A DNA stretch of 15,505 bases. Origin: an uncultured Bacteroidales bacterium (GTDB taxonomy: Bacteria; Bacteroidota; Bacteroidia; Bacteroidales; Paludibacteraceae). The translations under genes were made by a program, and so were the position numbers. The notes below the pieces were generated by a model. It was given only the letters and a program-made list of their open reading frames with translations. It was not told the origin of the DNA and did no database searches. How positions within the stretch are numbered: the first letter of the stretch is position 1; the number at the start of each line of letters is the position of its first letter. Positions 14,264-15,505 of this stretch are shown here, piece after piece. Location of the stretch: NCBI GenBank assembly GCA_903899865.1, contig CAIUKZ010000218.1, forward strand, positions 1 through 15,505. The letters are read 5' to 3'.

Positions 14264-15394
14264 ATGAAAAAGACCAATATAATAATATTCGTAACTTTAA
14301 TCTTTGCAGCCTGTCACAACAAAGAAAACAGGATACAGCCTAACACAAAACCAACATCAGATAATGTGGTTACACTCAGCGCCATCCAACAGAAGAACGC
14401 GGGTATTGAAACAAGTAGATTTACAACAAAAAATATCTCAACATTACTAAAAGTAAATGGCAAAATAGACGTCCCGCCACAAAGTTTATTTTCCATTAGC
14501 GTCCCACTAGGTGGCTACCTGAAATACACCAAGCTGCTACCCGGCATGTACATCAACAAGGGCGAAGTACTGGCTGTGATGGAAGATGCACAATACATCC
14601 AATTACAGCAAGATTACTTAACAGCAAAAGCACAACTTTCATTTAGCGAAGGCGAGTACAACAGACAAAAGGAACTGAACCAAAGTAAAGCTACTAGTGA
14701 CAAGGTATTTGAACAAACCAAATCTGTGTACCAAACTCAAAACATTCTAATCAAATCGCTGGAACAAAAGCTATTGCTAATAGGATTAAATCCTAATAAA
14801 ATAACTGCAAACAACATCTCAAAAAACATAAACATTTATTCGCCAGTTACAGGTTTTGTATCATCAGTCAAGGTGAACATTGGCAAGTACGTCAACCCAA
14901 GTGATGTGATGTTTGAATTGGTCAATCCAGCCGACATTCATTTAACCTTGTCCGTTTTTGAGAAAGACATCAACAAATTGTCTATCGGACAGAAACTTGT
15001 TGCCTACTCCAACGGCAATCCGAAACAAAAATACCCCTGCGAAATCATTCTAATCAGCAAAAACCTATCCGACCAAAATTCCACTGAGGTGCATTGCCAC
15101 TTTGAGCTGTATGACAAAAAACTACTGCCAGGCACGTTTATGAATGCTGAAATCATGATTGCAGGAAACAGTGCCACCGTGATAGCCGACGATGCAATTG
15201 TTCGATATGACAACAAACAATACATTTTCATTGCCAAAGGAAACAATGTATTTGCAATGCAAGAGATACAAACCGGCAACTCCGAAAACGGGTTTACTGA
15301 AATCCTAAATGCGAATGAGTTAACAAACCAGATGGTAGTCACCAAAGGTGCTTACAACCTATTAATGGCATCAAAAAACACAAATGATGAATAA
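14264..15394 (+). CDS. CzcB/CusB-type periplasmic adaptor (membrane fusion lipoprotein)
   Basis: This 376-residue adaptor links the RND pump to the outer-membrane factor and is anchored by a lipoprotein signal (hydrophobic 5-14, F-A-A-C17). The first lipoyl half-motif is at about 78-107 (V-P-L-G-G-Y-L ... L-P-G-M-Y-I-N-K-G-E-V-L), the alpha-helical hairpin at ~108-180, and the second lipoyl half at about 190-218 (I-Y-S-P-V-T-G-F-V ... V-N-I-G-K-Y-V). Beta-barrel and membrane-proximal domains follow to the end. There is no His-rich or YHS-type extension, and the N-terminus lacks the methionine cluster used for Cu(I) by CusB, which agrees with a divalent-cation pump. The gene follows the pump by 109 bp. 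The ATG gives the complete lipobox signal. Confidence 0.9.
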   Translation: MKKTNIIIFVTLIFAACHNKENRIQPNTKPTSDNVVTLSAIQQKNAGIETSRFTTKNISTLLKVNGKIDVPPQSLFSISVPLGGYLKYTKLLPGMYINKGEVLAVMEDAQYIQLQQDYLTAKAQLSFSEGEYNRQKELNQSKATSDKVFEQTKSVYQTQNILIKSLEQKLLLIGLNPNKITANNISKNINIYSPVTGFVSSVKVNIGKYVNPSDVMFELVNPADIHLTLSVFEKDINKLSIGQKLVAYSNGNPKQKYPCEIILISKNLSDQNSTEVHCHFELYDKKLLPGTFMNAEIMIAGNSATVIADDAIVRYDNKQYIFIAKGNNVFAMQEIQTGNSENGFTEILNANELTNQMVVTKGAYNLLMASKNTNDE

Positions 15395-15451
15395 ACAAGT
15401 TCTATAACGAATTAGGTGGGTGAAACCAAAGAATAAAATTAAAACCACAAA

Positions 15452-15505
15452 ATGTCACAAAATGAAAAAATGAAAAATAGACAGGCTGTTAATACATTTT
15501 TTGAA
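15452..15505 (+). CDS. Start of a further open frame, cut by the window end
   Basis: An ATG at 15452 opens 18 codons without a stop to the window edge (M-S-Q-N-E-K-M-K-N-R-Q-A-V-N-T-F-F-E). A second in-frame ATG at 15470 is an alternative start. It follows the adaptor by 57 nt on the same strand, so it may belong to the efflux operon. There is too little sequence to assign a family. Confidence 0.4.
   Translation, partial: MSQNEKMKNRQAVNTFFE

Noticed and set aside
1..15505. tRNA or rRNA genes
   Set aside because: No cloverleaf with T-loop GTTCGAATC-like sequence or rRNA block was recognised on either strand.

Overview
The window looks like a chromosome fragment from an AT-rich member of the Bacteroidota. 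The evidence is promoter motifs of the TAnnTTTG type (several also have an upstream TTG at 19-nt spacing), the near absence of Shine-Dalgarno sequences, signal peptides ending in -GQ or -AQ, and a CzcA-type pump fused to an outer-membrane factor, an arrangement I know from this phylum. The genus cannot be fixed from the sequence.

Left part (about 1-3110), accessory, all genes on the minus strand. An MNT/HEPN toxin-antitoxin pair (1249 to 546) and an AAA-type ATPase with a DUF4143-like C-terminus (3083 to 1890) are each followed, in their direction of transcription, by a copy of the same ~175-180 bp non-coding repeat (25-199 and 1616-1796). Each copy carries a minus-strand terminator hairpin with a T-tract and then a TAnnTTTG motif. 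Together with a structured, weakly attC-like stretch at 1369-1516 and an imperfect inverted repeat bracketing the toxin-antitoxin pair, this looks like modular, cassette-style DNA. No integrase or transposase is visible.

Middle part (3084-6410). A divergent, very AT-rich gap holds five degenerate ~33-bp tandem units. Then come, on the plus strand, an exported protein of unknown function, prfA (peptide chain release factor 1) and pyrF (type-2 orotidine-5'-phosphate decarboxylase). prfA and pyrF are housekeeping genes 60 bp apart and probably mark the conserved chromosomal backbone.

Right-centre (6635-9279). A secreted PQQ-like beta-propeller protein is followed by a GH26-type lipoprotein glycosidase (mannanase family). 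No SusC/SusD genes or other glycosidases accompany it, so this is not a recognisable polysaccharide utilisation locus.

Right end (9289-15505), a heavy-metal efflux operon. A well-formed promoter (TTG-N19-TACCTTTG) drives a GTG-started, apparently leaderless, histidine-rich exported small protein. Next is a 1449-residue CzcA-type RND pump fused to a TolC-like outer-membrane factor through an internal signal-peptide-like segment, then a CzcB-type lipoprotein adaptor, and then the first codons of a further open frame cut by the window end. The RND, outer-membrane factor and adaptor would build a tripartite exporter from inner to outer membrane. The D401/D407/E414 pattern in TM4 points to divalent cations (Zn/Co/Ni/Cd class) rather than Cu(I)/Ag(I). 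The His-rich protein could be a periplasmic metal-binding or sensing accessory.
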